A DNA stretch of 7,766 nucleotides from Hyphomonadaceae bacterium (GTDB lineage Bacteria; Pseudomonadota; Alphaproteobacteria; Caulobacterales; Aquidulcibacteraceae), in assembly GCA_003526465.1 (NCBI GenBank), contig DPWD01000214.1, positions 1 through 7,766 of the forward strand, written 5' to 3'. The position numbers and the translations under genes are program-made. Shown here in pieces: positions 1-5,819 of this stretch. The first letter of the stretch is position 1. Each line of letters starts with the position of its first letter. The notes beneath the pieces are model-generated. The model was not told the DNA's origin and searched no databases. It was given only the letters and a program-made list of their open reading frames with translations.

Positions 1-985
1 CGGCGATGCGGGCGTTGAGGTTCGGATGGGTGAGCATCCACTCGGGCCCTTCGGATTCGAGATCGCTCTCGCGCAGCTCTTCGGCGCGGCCTCCGATCGC
101 CTCGAACGCGCGCGCCAACGCCTCGGGATCGTAACCTGCGTCAGCCATCAATTGCAGCGCGAAAGCGTCGGCGCGCTGCTCCTGCGCGCGGGTATAGCGC
201 AGCTCGGCCAATTGCCCGCCAAGCAGGATGAGCTGCTGCGCGAGCCCGGTGCCACCGGTGATCGCCTCCAGGAACATGCCCAGCCCCGCGTTGCGATAGA
301 GCGACACCATGGAATCGCGCGCCTGCACGTGCCCTAATTCGTGCGCCAGCACAGCGGCAAGTTCGTCGGGACTCTCAAGCGTTTCGAGCAACCCGCTAGT
401 TACCAGCACGCGCCCGCCGGGAAGCGTGAGCGCATTGGGCATGGGCGTGCGCACGAAGGTGACGCGCACATCGAACGGCGTGCCGCTCACATGCGCAAGC
501 TCATCGACCAAGGGCTCGACCGCAAGATCGGCCACACTCGTCTCTTTGCACGGCCGCAGCATCACCAGCACCTGCTGTTGCAGGTTTTCGCCAAATTGCT
601 CCTCTACATAGAGCGGCGTGCGGTGCGCCAGCGGCTCGGCGGCCATCGGCAAGAACACAAAGATGGTCGCCCCGATCAGGGCGCTGACGCCTACCAGCAC
701 GCCGCCGAGAAGCATCCAACGCCGCGCCTCGCGAGCAGGGCCGATGACGGCGAGGCGGGTGAGGTCGGCGGCGAACTGGTAGCTGTGGAGCACCACCAGG
801 CGTGCGTCCTGATCGGTCTTGCTCGTGAGCCGATGCTCGTGTTGCTGCCGGCGCGCTTCTACTTTGTTGGCGGGCCATTCCGCGGCGATGCCCTCGCCCT
901 CGATGACCAGCGCGTTTTCGGTGAAGCGCACCCGCACACGGTGCTCGCGGGCGACCTTGCCGTCGAAAAAGCGGCCCTCATACAT
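1..985 (-). CDS. M48 family zinc metallopeptidase, membrane-anchored (C-terminus off the window)
   Basis: The minus-strand frame stays open from the ATG at 985 to the left edge, giving 328 codons without a stop, so the gene is partial at its C-terminus. The HExxH zinc motif HELGH is at residues 215-219. The third ligand is probably Glu269 in YTRAQEQRAD, which fits the M48 consensus. One hydrophobic segment at about residues 90-112 (after RRW) should anchor the protein in the inner membrane. The first 80 residues form a soluble, beta-rich-looking domain. M48 proteases (HtpX/BepA-like) cleave misfolded or envelope proteins; the substrate here is unknown. The start lies 5 bp after the stop of the DUF898 gene, with GGGAGG 12 nt upstream of the ATG, so the two genes look like one operon. 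An alternative ATG at 981 is in another frame and can be dismissed. Confidence 0.9.
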   Translation of the reverse strand, partial: MYEGRFFDGKVAREHRVRVRFTENALVIEGEGIAAEWPANKVEARRQQHEHRLTSKTDQDARLVVLHSYQFAADLTRLAVIGPAREARRWMLLGGVLVGVSALIGATIFVFLPMAAEPLAHRTPLYVEEQFGENLQQQVLVMLRPCKETSVADLAVEPLVDELAHVSGTPFDVRVTFVRTPMPNALTLPGGRVLVTSGLLETLESPDELAAVLAHELGHVQARDSMVSLYRNAGLGMFLEAITGGTGLAQQLILLGGQLAELRYTRAQEQRADAFALQLMADAGYDPEALARAFEAIGGRAEELRESDLESEGPEWMLTHPNLNARIA

Positions 986-990
986 CGCGC

Positions 991-2070
991 TCAGAGGCCT
1001 CCCGAGAGATCGAATGCGTCGGCCATGCCCTCGCCCGAGCCAGGGCCGCGCGAGGCGGCTTGTTGGATGCGGGCAACGTCAAGTTCGCCCTCGACTTCGA
1101 GCTTCCTGCAAATGCGCCGCCACACTCGCATCTGCGCCGCCAGCAGGCCGATGCCGAGAGTGAAAATGATTAGCAGCGTGTTGGTGATCGCAAGCTCGAT
1201 AATGTCCCAGGCGCCGAGGCGCGACTTCAGCTTCACGTCGCCGAGGGAGATCGATTTGGTGACTTGGCGGATGAGGGCCGCCTGGTGCCAGGCGACGAAG
1301 AAAATAAGCAGGAAGGCGCCGCCGAAGATCGCGGCGTAAAGGATCAGGATCTGTTCAATGCCCGGCGCACTTCCGTATTCAAAGAATCCACTCATCATGC
1401 CGACGCCAATGAAGGCCGCATAGAACAGCACAATGCCCACATAAGCGAGAATGTAGCTGACATAGACCGGCTCGGTGCGCGCTTCTTTTGAATTGTCGTA
1501 GCTGAACTTCATGTCGCCGAAATAAGCGTTGTCCCAAAGCCGCTTTTCCAGCCGCAATTGCATCGCCGGGCCGAACCACCCAAGCGTGATGATGGTCAGC
1601 AAGATGTAACCCAAGGTGAGGAAGCCGAAGCTCCAGGAAGAGCCCTGCTGCTCGAAACGCACCCCGCGCCAAACCGTGCGCGAAAGCTGGTAGCGGCGCA
1701 CGAGGAAAATCGCCATGCCGATCAGGACAAACATTATCGGGTAGATGGCCAGCAGCACCACCGCCAGGAGGGCCTCCGGCGGCAACAGCAATTGCACGGC
1801 TACGAGGGCGATGGAGAGCGGCAGCACCACGGTGAAGATCGCGATCAGGAAACCGACCAGCAGCTCCGAGCCCTTGCCGGTATATTCGAGCGGCTCGCCG
1901 CCAATCGTGGTCTCGCCCCAGAGGTGGCGGCGAACGATGGTGCGCTCCCAAAACCGGAACAGCGTCAGCGTCGGAATAGCAAGCAGCGCCGAATAGAAGC
2001 CGATCCAAAGAAACTGCCCGATGCTCGAATTGTTCTCGACATGGAGCTGCACGCGCGACTGATCGGTCAT
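991..2070 (-). CDS. DUF898 (YjgN-like) multi-spanning inner membrane protein
   Basis: This is a complete protein of 359 residues. The pattern matches DUF898/YjgN: a first membrane helix followed by FWERTIVRRHLWGETTIGGE and EYTGKGSELLVGF, then about six further hydrophobic segments. The last one (NTLLIIFTLGIGLLAAQMRV) is followed by a basic patch, and then a soluble tail rich in Gly and Ser. The family has no established biochemical function. It recurrently sits next to M48 peptidases, as it does here, which suggests that the two work together at the inner membrane (inference). I chose ATG 2070 over the in-frame TTG at 2073 because GGGGGAG is placed 6 nt upstream of the ATG. The gene is divergent from the thiolase, and the shared 163-bp intergenic region should hold both promoters. 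I could not identify a convincing promoter there. Confidence 0.9.
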   Translation of the reverse strand: MTDQSRVQLHVENNSSIGQFLWIGFYSALLAIPTLTLFRFWERTIVRRHLWGETTIGGEPLEYTGKGSELLVGFLIAIFTVVLPLSIALVAVQLLLPPEALLAVVLLAIYPIMFVLIGMAIFLVRRYQLSRTVWRGVRFEQQGSSWSFGFLTLGYILLTIITLGWFGPAMQLRLEKRLWDNAYFGDMKFSYDNSKEARTEPVYVSYILAYVGIVLFYAAFIGVGMMSGFFEYGSAPGIEQILILYAAIFGGAFLLIFFVAWHQAALIRQVTKSISLGDVKLKSRLGAWDIIELAITNTLLIIFTLGIGLLAAQMRVWRRICRKLEVEGELDVARIQQAASRGPGSGEGMADAFDLSGGL

Positions 2071-2075
2071 CAAAA

Positions 2076-2083
2076 TCTCCCCC
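2076..2083 (-). promoter_or_regulatory. Shine-Dalgarno site of the DUF898 gene
   Basis: The minus strand reads GGGGGAGA here, 5 nt before the TTG/ATG pair, with GGAG 6 nt before the ATG at 2070. This spacing decides the start in favour of ATG 2070. Confidence 0.6.
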
Positions 2084-2222
2084 GCACCGTCCCCTCCGCC
2101 TGGGACCCGAACGCCACCTTAGCCGCCCAGGTCGGTGAAGCAAGAAGCTGCGGGAAGGCTTGCCCCAATTTCGCGCTTTCGTTGCATCGCGTGTGAAACT
2201 AAGGTGACGCCGCATTCATTCA

Positions 2223-2227
2223 AGGAG
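2223..2227 (+). promoter_or_regulatory. Shine-Dalgarno site of the thiolase gene
   Basis: AGGAG lies 6 nt before the ATG at 2234. It rules out the longer in-frame start at 2135. Confidence 0.7.
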
Positions 2228-2233
2228 CCTCCC

Positions 2234-3424
2234 ATGCGTCGCGCCGTCGTCGTTTCCTACGCCCGCACCGGCCTCGCCAAATCCGGCCGAGGCGGCTTCA
2301 ACGACACGCACGGCGCGGCGATGGCGGGGCATGCGATTCAGCACGCGGTGGCGCGCGCCAAGATCGCGCCTGCGGAGATCGAGGACGTGGTGCTCGGCTG
2401 CGGCGGCCCCGAGGGCGCCACCGGCCACAACGTCGCGCGCCAAGCCGCGCTGTGGGCAGGTTGTCCGGTGACCACATCCGGTACAACGGTGAACCGTTTC
2501 TGCTCCTCGGGCCTGCAAGCGATCGCGCAGGCTTCGCACTACATCATGAACGAAGGTGCGCGGGCGGCGGTCGGCGGCGGCGTGGAATCGATTTCGTTGG
2601 TGCAAATGGGCGGGCACATGAACCGTTATCATCTCACCGAAGAGAAGTTGATGCGCGAGAAGCCCGAGCTTTGGATGGCGATGATCGAAACCGCCGACAT
2701 CGTCGCCAAGCGCTACAATGTCGCGCGCGACTATCAGGACGAATACTCGCTGCGCTCGCAGCAGCGCATCGCCGCCGCGCAGGCGGGCGGATTGTTCAAC
2801 GACGAAATCGTGCCGATGGCGACCAAAATGAAAGTGGTCAACAAGGAAACTAAGGAAGAAAGTCTGGTCGATTACACAGTGACCAAGGACGAATGCAACC
2901 GCGCCGACACCACGCTCGCGGGCCTCGCCAAGCTTGAGCCCGTGCGCGGGCCGGGCAATTTCGTCACCGCCGGCAATGCAAGCCAGCTCTCCGATGGCGC
3001 AGCCGCTGTGGTGCTGATGGAGGAGAAGGAAGCCGAGCAGCGGGGCCTAAAGCCGCTTGGCTTGTTCAAAGGCTTCGCGGTCGCCGGCTGCGAGCCGGAC
3101 GAAATGGGCATCGGCCCAGTGTTCGCCGTGCCGCGCCTCTTGGAGCGGCAGGGCATGAAGATCGACGACATCGATCTCTGGGAGTTGAACGAAGCGTTCG
3201 CCAGCCAATGCCTCTATTCGCGCGACCGCCTCGGCATCGATCCGGAAAAGTACAACGTCAATGGCGGCTCCATCGCGATTGGCCACCCGTTCGGGATGAC
3301 CGGCGCGCGGCTTGTGGGGCATGTGCTGATGGAAGGGCGCAGGCGCAAGGCGAAACACGCAGTGGTGACCATGTGCATCGGCGGCGGCATGGGGGCGGCC
3401 GGGTTGTTTGAGGTGTTTGGATAG
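2234..3424 (+). CDS. Thiolase family acetyl-CoA C-acyltransferase
   Basis: This is a complete thiolase of 396 residues, the usual size for the family. It carries the acylated nucleophile Cys90 in NRFCSSG, the NEAF motif at 319-322, the catalytic His351 in [16 protein letters not shown] and the second catalytic Cys381 in CIGGGMG. Thiolases cleave 3-ketoacyl-CoA in beta-oxidation (EC 2.3.1.16) or condense two acetyl-CoA (EC 2.3.1.9). The GHPFGMTG form, rather than the GHPIGASG of PhaA-type enzymes, leans toward a degradative acyltransferase, but sequence alone does not settle chain length or direction. The start at 2234 is supported by AGGAG at 2223-2227, 6 nt upstream. The frame is open further upstream to 2135, but that extension has no thiolase features. 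It is a single gene, with no beta-oxidation partner adjacent in the window. Confidence 0.93.
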   Translation: MRRAVVVSYARTGLAKSGRGGFNDTHGAAMAGHAIQHAVARAKIAPAEIEDVVLGCGGPEGATGHNVARQAALWAGCPVTTSGTTVNRFCSSGLQAIAQASHYIMNEGARAAVGGGVESISLVQMGGHMNRYHLTEEKLMREKPELWMAMIETADIVAKRYNVARDYQDEYSLRSQQRIAAAQAGGLFNDEIVPMATKMKVVNKETKEESLVDYTVTKDECNRADTTLAGLAKLEPVRGPGNFVTAGNASQLSDGAAAVVLMEEKEAEQRGLKPLGLFKGFAVAGCEPDEMGIGPVFAVPRLLERQGMKIDDIDLWELNEAFASQCLYSRDRLGIDPEKYNVNGGSIAIGHPFGMTGARLVGHVLMEGRRRKAKHAVVTMCIGGGMGAAGLFEVFG

Positions 3425-3448
3425 GCGCAGCTCTGCGATGTTGTACAT

Positions 3449-3496
3449 CCTTCTCCCCTTGAGGGGAGAAGGTGGCCCGAAGGGCCGGATGAGGGG
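3449..3496 (+). repeat. Intergenic palindromic repeat, copy 1
   Basis: This 48-bp unit contains two hairpins. The first has 10-bp arms (3449-3458 CCTTCTCCCC and 3463-3472) around a TTGA loop. The second is GGCCC-GAA-GGGCC (3474-3486). The unit ends in GGATGAGGGG. It starts 25 bp after the thiolase stop. It matches the widespread CTCTCCCC-type intergenic palindromes seen in many proteobacterial genomes (recognised by style, not searched). No T-tract follows the hairpin, so it is not a classic terminator, although it could attenuate or protect the thiolase mRNA 3' end. Confidence 0.75.
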
Positions 3497-3525
3497 TGTG
3501 CGCGCTATCCGGATGGAGCGCCGTT

Positions 3526-3577
3526 CCCCTCACCCGTCCGCTTCGCGGACACCCTCTCCCCTCGCAAGGGGAGAGGG
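3526..3577 (-). repeat. Intergenic palindromic repeat, copy 2 (inverted relative to copy 1)
   Basis: This 52-bp unit, read on the minus strand, aligns along its full length with copy 1. It has a 10-bp stem CCCTCTCCCC / GGGGAGAGGG (3552-3561 and 3568-3577) around TCGCAA, then GTCCGC-TTC-GCGGAC (3536-3550), then the GGGTGAGGGG end. The loop and middle-stem sequences differ from copy 1 while pairing is kept, which suggests structure is conserved. It lies inside the 3' end of the small minus-strand gene and provides its last 15 codons and stop. Confidence 0.75.
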
Positions 3578-3808
3578 TTCGCTAAACCTGTGCACGCTCG
3601 CCGCGGTCGCGACGCGCTCCCCGTCCGCGCTCCAGCATTCCGCGCTTAGAAACGCCAGCGTCCGCGTTTTGCGCGTTACGTGCGTTTCCACGCGCGCGGC
3701 ATCGCCCGCAGCCAGCATCGTGATCTCCACGCTCACCAGCGCCGCGCCTTCCCCGGCGGCTTCATTTAGCGCTTCGATCAGGCGCGCGGCGATTTGCGCG
3801 TCTTTCAT
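3530..3808 (-). CDS. Small hotdog/thioesterase-like hypothetical protein with repeat-encoded C-terminus
   Basis: The 92-residue product starts at ATG 3808, which overlaps the ppa stop as ATGA, so translation is probably coupled to ppa. The stretch LVSVEITML (residues 24-32), followed by VETHVTRKTRTLAFLSAECW and DGERVATAASVHR, resembles the C-terminal half of hotdog-fold acyl-CoA thioesterases (strands around the 'vtrkTrsLaf' segment). Hotdog proteins are usually about 130-150 residues and carry an N-terminal catalytic helix region that is short or missing here. It may therefore be a reduced relative or a remnant rather than an active enzyme. Residues 78-92 (PSPLARGEGVREADG) are wholly encoded by the palindromic repeat at 3526-3577, so the original C-terminus and stop have been replaced or extended. 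The family assignment is tentative. Confidence 0.5.
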   Translation of the reverse strand: MKDAQIAARLIEALNEAAGEGAALVSVEITMLAAGDAARVETHVTRKTRTLAFLSAECWSADGERVATAASVHRFSEPSPLARGEGVREADG

Positions 3809-4329
3809 TGCTTACGCGCGATCGCCAGCATGATGCGCTCTTGCGCGTGCTCCAGGCTCGCCCATTGGCCGACGCTGGCGCGCTTGCCGGGTTCGAGGTC
3901 CTTGTAGTGGGTAAAGAAGTGCGCGATCTGCTCCACCAATAAGGGCGGCAGATCGGCGTGCGTCTTCACGTCCTTGTAGAACGGATTGAGCGCATCGACC
4001 GGCACGGCGAGGATTTTTTCGTCGACGCCTTTTTCGTCGTCCATCAGCAGCACGCCCACGGGCCGCGAGCGGATGAAGCAGCCGGGCACGACCGGCATCG
4101 GCGTCACCACCAGAATGTCAAGCGGATCGCCGTCCTCGCCCAACGTGTTGGGGATGAAGCCGTAATTGCTGGGATAGATCATCGACGTGTGCAGGAAGCG
4201 GTCGACGAACAGCACGGAGGATTTCTGATCCAACTCATACTTAACCGGCAGTCCGCCCTGCGGAATTTCGACAAACGCGTTCACCTCGCGCGGAGGATCG
4301 CGGCCTGGAGGGATGGCGGATATGGACAT
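3805..4329 (-). CDS. ppa: Inorganic pyrophosphatase, family I
   Basis: This soluble cytoplasmic enzyme hydrolyses pyrophosphate to two phosphates, pulling nucleotide polymerisation and other PPi-releasing reactions forward. The 174-residue product is close to the usual bacterial size of about 175. Active-site residues line up with E. coli PPase at an offset of one: Glu21, Lys30, Arg44, Tyr56 (in YPSNYGFIP), the Asp triad 66/68/71 in EDGDPLDILV, Asp98, Asp103 and Lys105 in MDDEKGVDEKILAVP, and Tyr142-Lys143 in HYKDLEPGK. The start is MSISAIPPGR at 4329. The frame is also open upstream to 4530, but that stretch is IS-end DNA and lacks homologous character. No clear Shine-Dalgarno precedes 4329, so a leaderless transcript is possible. 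The IS right end lies about 50 bp upstream. Confidence 0.95.
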   Translation of the reverse strand: MSISAIPPGRDPPREVNAFVEIPQGGLPVKYELDQKSSVLFVDRFLHTSMIYPSNYGFIPNTLGEDGDPLDILVVTPMPVVPGCFIRSRPVGVLLMDDEKGVDEKILAVPVDALNPFYKDVKTHADLPPLLVEQIAHFFTHYKDLEPGKRASVGQWASLEHAQERIMLAIARKQ

Positions 4330-4335
4330 GGATGG

Positions 4336-4364
4336 ATTCTGCGTGCGGGGGGCGGGAAATGCAA
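4336..4364 (-). promoter_or_regulatory. Weak candidate promoter for ppa (possibly leaderless)
   Basis: On the minus strand, TTGCAT (4359-4364) and CAGAAT (4336-4341) are separated by 17 bp. Each is only a partial match to the -35/-10 consensus. The expected start site 7 nt downstream would fall on the A of the ppa ATG, which would fit the lack of a Shine-Dalgarno. A GANTC site (4335-4339) overlaps the -10. The candidate lies between the IS and the gene, so it would survive the insertion. Confidence 0.25.
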
Positions 4365-4384
4365 GCGGCCGAGAGGTGACATGT

Positions 4385-4396
4385 GTGGACGGCCCC
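4385..4396 (+). repeat. IS subterminal inverted repeat, right end
   Basis: GTGGACGGCCCC here is the exact reverse complement of 5736-5747. It sits 2-5 bp inside the inferred right end, as is typical of IS1111-type subterminal repeats. Confidence 0.8.
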
Positions 4397-4446
4397 TTTG
4401 GTGCAAGAAGAATCTCAACATTGATGCATGGCGCGTGGTCGGGTGC

Positions 4447-4580
4447 TGACATGTGTCCGGCCTCGTTGAAGCGGCGCACATGGCCGCGGGCCCGTATGGG
4501 AGTACGAAGGATCGGGTCCATGTCACACACACGCGCTCGATGGCGCTCATGTCACCGCTGGTTTTCCCGATCCCGCCTCT
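4447..4580 (-). ncRNA. Candidate IS guide RNA (seekRNA / bridge RNA)
   Basis: This non-coding region lies downstream of the IS transposase. On the minus strand GGATCGGG (4566-4573) pairs perfectly with CCCGATCC (4509-4516), enclosing a 49-nt loop. The loop contains an inner GCGC-CATCGA-GCGC hairpin. The loop's 5' side holds GGTGACATG (4548-4556), complementary to the right junction CATGTCACC. Its 3' side holds GCGTGTG, identical to the left flank just before the junction. A second hairpin follows (GCGGC-CATGTGC-GCCGC, about 4470-4487). Around it are CTCCCAT (close to the complement of the left IS end) and ACACATG (4450-4456, identical to the right IS end). The polarity fits target and donor guides. 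The exact RNA ends are unknown and several matches are short. Confidence 0.45.
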
Positions 4581-4651
4581 CGACTTTTGCGCCATACTTC
4601 TCCGTTTGACCTTCCCACGCCGTTTCGCGGCCCCCGTTCGCGGTGTTGGCT

Positions 4652-5674
4652 CTACGCCGCGACCACGCCCGAAGCTCTGTAAATTCCGCCTTTCGCCATC
4701 AACGCCCAAGCGATGCGCGCCATCTTGCCGGCGAGCGCCACGGTCACCAATTGACGCGGCTTCCTCGCCAGCATGCGCGCCAGCCATGAACCCGCGGCCG
4801 GAGGATTGCGCACCGCCCAGCGCACCACGGCGCTGGCGCCGATGATCAACAGCCGGCGCAGACTGCGCTCACCCATCTTGGTGGTGCGCCCGAGCCTTTC
4901 CTTGCCCCCGCTCGAATGCTGGCGCGGCGTCAGCCCCAGCCAGGCGGCGAAATCGCGGCCCTTGGAAAAAGTATCCGCCGGCGGCGCCAGCGCCGCAATC
5001 GCGGTGGAGATCACCGGACCGATGCCGGGTATGCTCATCAGCCGGGCCGCGACATCGTCTGCTTTCGCGCGCGCGGCGATCTCGCGATCGAGCGCGGCGA
5101 CCTTTTCTTCTAAAGCCTTGAGTGTTGAAACAAGGCATTGCAGCGCCGGGAGCGCATCCGGCGGCGCCTTCTCTTCCTCGATCATGGCCACGAGCTTGGC
5201 CACATGAGCGGGGCCCTTGGCGACGACGATGCCGAACTCGGCCAGATGGCCGCGCAGCGCGTTGATGATCTGGGTGCGCTGGCGCACCAACAGATCGCGG
5301 GCGCGAAACACGATTGCCGAGGCTTGCTGTTCGGCGCTCTTGGGCGCGACGAAGCGCATGGTCGGACGAAGCGCGGCCTCGCAGATCGCCTCGGCGTCGG
5401 CGGCGTCGTTTTTCTGGCGCTTGACGAAGGCCTTCACATATTCGGCCGGGATCAGCTTGGTCGTGTGCCCGAAACCGGCGATCGCGCGCGCCCAATAATG
5501 CGCGCCCGCACACGCCTCCATCGCCACCAGGCAGGGCGGCAGCTGCGCGAAAAAGCTCAGCAGCGCGTCGCGCCGCAGCTTCCTGCGCAGCACCGGCGCG
5601 CCGGAACTATCCGCGCCGTGAACCTGAAAAACCGACTTGGCCAAATCCAGCCCAATCGTGCTAATCTCTTGCAT
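4652..5674 (-). CDS. IS110-family (IS1111 group) DEDD transposase/recombinase
   Basis: The complete 340-residue protein has a RuvC-like DEDD domain first: Asp10 in IGLDLAKSVFQVHG, Glu53 in AMEACAGAHYWAR, and Asp90 and Asp93 in KRQKNDAADAEAICEA. A helical middle follows (about 115-205). The C-terminal Tnp20 domain has a helix-hairpin-helix-like IPGIGP (215-220), GLTPRQHSSGGKE with the probable catalytic Ser254 or Ser255, and a terminal RQLVTVALAGKMARIAWALM. The family recombines element and target under the direction of a guide RNA encoded in the element. Similarity to IS4321/IS5075-type proteins (same motif wording as I recall it) places it in the IS1111 group. The start is ATG 5674, with GGGAG 7 nt upstream. 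No frameshift or stop interrupts the gene. Confidence 0.95.
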   Translation of the reverse strand: MQEISTIGLDLAKSVFQVHGADSSGAPVLRRKLRRDALLSFFAQLPPCLVAMEACAGAHYWARAIAGFGHTTKLIPAEYVKAFVKRQKNDAADAEAICEAALRPTMRFVAPKSAEQQASAIVFRARDLLVRQRTQIINALRGHLAEFGIVVAKGPAHVAKLVAMIEEEKAPPDALPALQCLVSTLKALEEKVAALDREIAARAKADDVAARLMSIPGIGPVISTAIAALAPPADTFSKGRDFAAWLGLTPRQHSSGGKERLGRTTKMGERSLRRLLIIGASAVVRWAVRNPPAAGSWLARMLARKPRQLVTVALAGKMARIAWALMAKGGIYRASGVVAA

Positions 5675-5681
5675 AGGACGG

Positions 5682-5686
5682 CTCCC
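5682..5686 (-). promoter_or_regulatory. Shine-Dalgarno site of the transposase gene
   Basis: The minus strand reads GGGAG here, 7 nt before the transposase ATG at 5674, which supports that start. Confidence 0.6.
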
Positions 5687-5735
5687 TCTCTACTGGTTGC
5701 GACAAACTCCAGTATGGCACATCTCGATGCCGCCG

Positions 5736-5747
5736 GGGGCCGTCCAC
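5736..5747 (+). repeat. IS subterminal inverted repeat, left end
   Basis: GGGGCCGTCCAC here is the exact reverse complement of 4385-4396. It sits 2-5 bp inside the inferred left end of the element. Confidence 0.8.
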
Positions 5748-5752
5748 CCCAT

Positions 5753-5814
5753 CACACGCACTACGCTGGCAGCGCTAAAACTAAACAGGCCTACGGGTGC
5801 GTGTGTGTCACCTC
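5753..5814. repeat. Surviving part of a long inverted repeat (IS target dyad) after nrdA
   Basis: The 18-bp arm GTGCGTGTGTGTCACCTC is intact at 5797-5814. The opposite arm is split by the IS: CACACGCAC at 5753-5761 and GAGGTGACA at 4373-4381. Rejoined, the arms pair over 18 bp with one extra T, separated by a 35-bp spacer (5762-5796). The spacer contains a small dyad, CGCTGGCAGCG at 5764-5774. The intact arm begins 6 bp beyond the nrdA stop, so the structure lay at the nrdA mRNA 3' end and may have been a stem or transcription-ending element. No T-tract is evident. Confidence 0.7.
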
Positions 5815-5819
5815 GCGCC

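Larger units (their letters stand above)
4383..5752 (-). mobile_element. Complete IS110-family insertion sequence, IS1111-like, about 1370 bp
   Basis: One DEDD transposase gene is flanked by a perfect 12-bp subterminal inverted repeat (GGGGCCGTCCAC at 5736-5747 and its complement at 4385-4396). The trinucleotide CAT occurs at both junctions (4380-4382 and 5750-5752), so the ends are ambiguous by up to 3 bp. No longer target duplication is present, as expected for the family. The left end (transposase upstream side) is short, about 75 bp. The right end carries about 265 bp of non-coding DNA, the arrangement known for IS1111-type elements, where the guide RNA lies downstream of the transposase gene. 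Removing the element restores a long inverted repeat in the flanks, which supports these boundaries. It appears intact and possibly active. Confidence 0.85.

Noticed and set aside
341..1339. Long plus-strand open frame of 332 codons
   Set aside because: It is antisense to the M48 and DUF898 genes, rich in His, Arg and Ala as expected of a GC-rich shadow frame, and resembles no family.
2135..2233. Longer thiolase start at 2135
   Set aside because: The extra residues are not thiolase-like, and a good AGGAG lies 6 nt before ATG 2234.
3449..3472. Rho-independent terminator for the thiolase
   Set aside because: The 10-bp hairpin is strong, but TGGCCC rather than a T-tract follows it, so it was kept as part of the repeat.
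3449..3577. CRISPR array
   Set aside because: There are only two units, in opposite orientation, each internally palindromic, with one spacer and no cas genes.
4330..4530. In-frame upstream extension of ppa to an ATG at 4530
   Set aside because: The frame happens to stay open through the IS right end and the short leader. The added 67 residues come from IS non-coding DNA and have no pyrophosphatase character; MSISAIPPGR is the family-like N-terminus.
5762..5796. Intrinsic terminator after nrdA
   Set aside because: The inner dyad CGCTGGCAGCG is short. On the minus strand its T-rich stretch comes before the hairpin, not after it.
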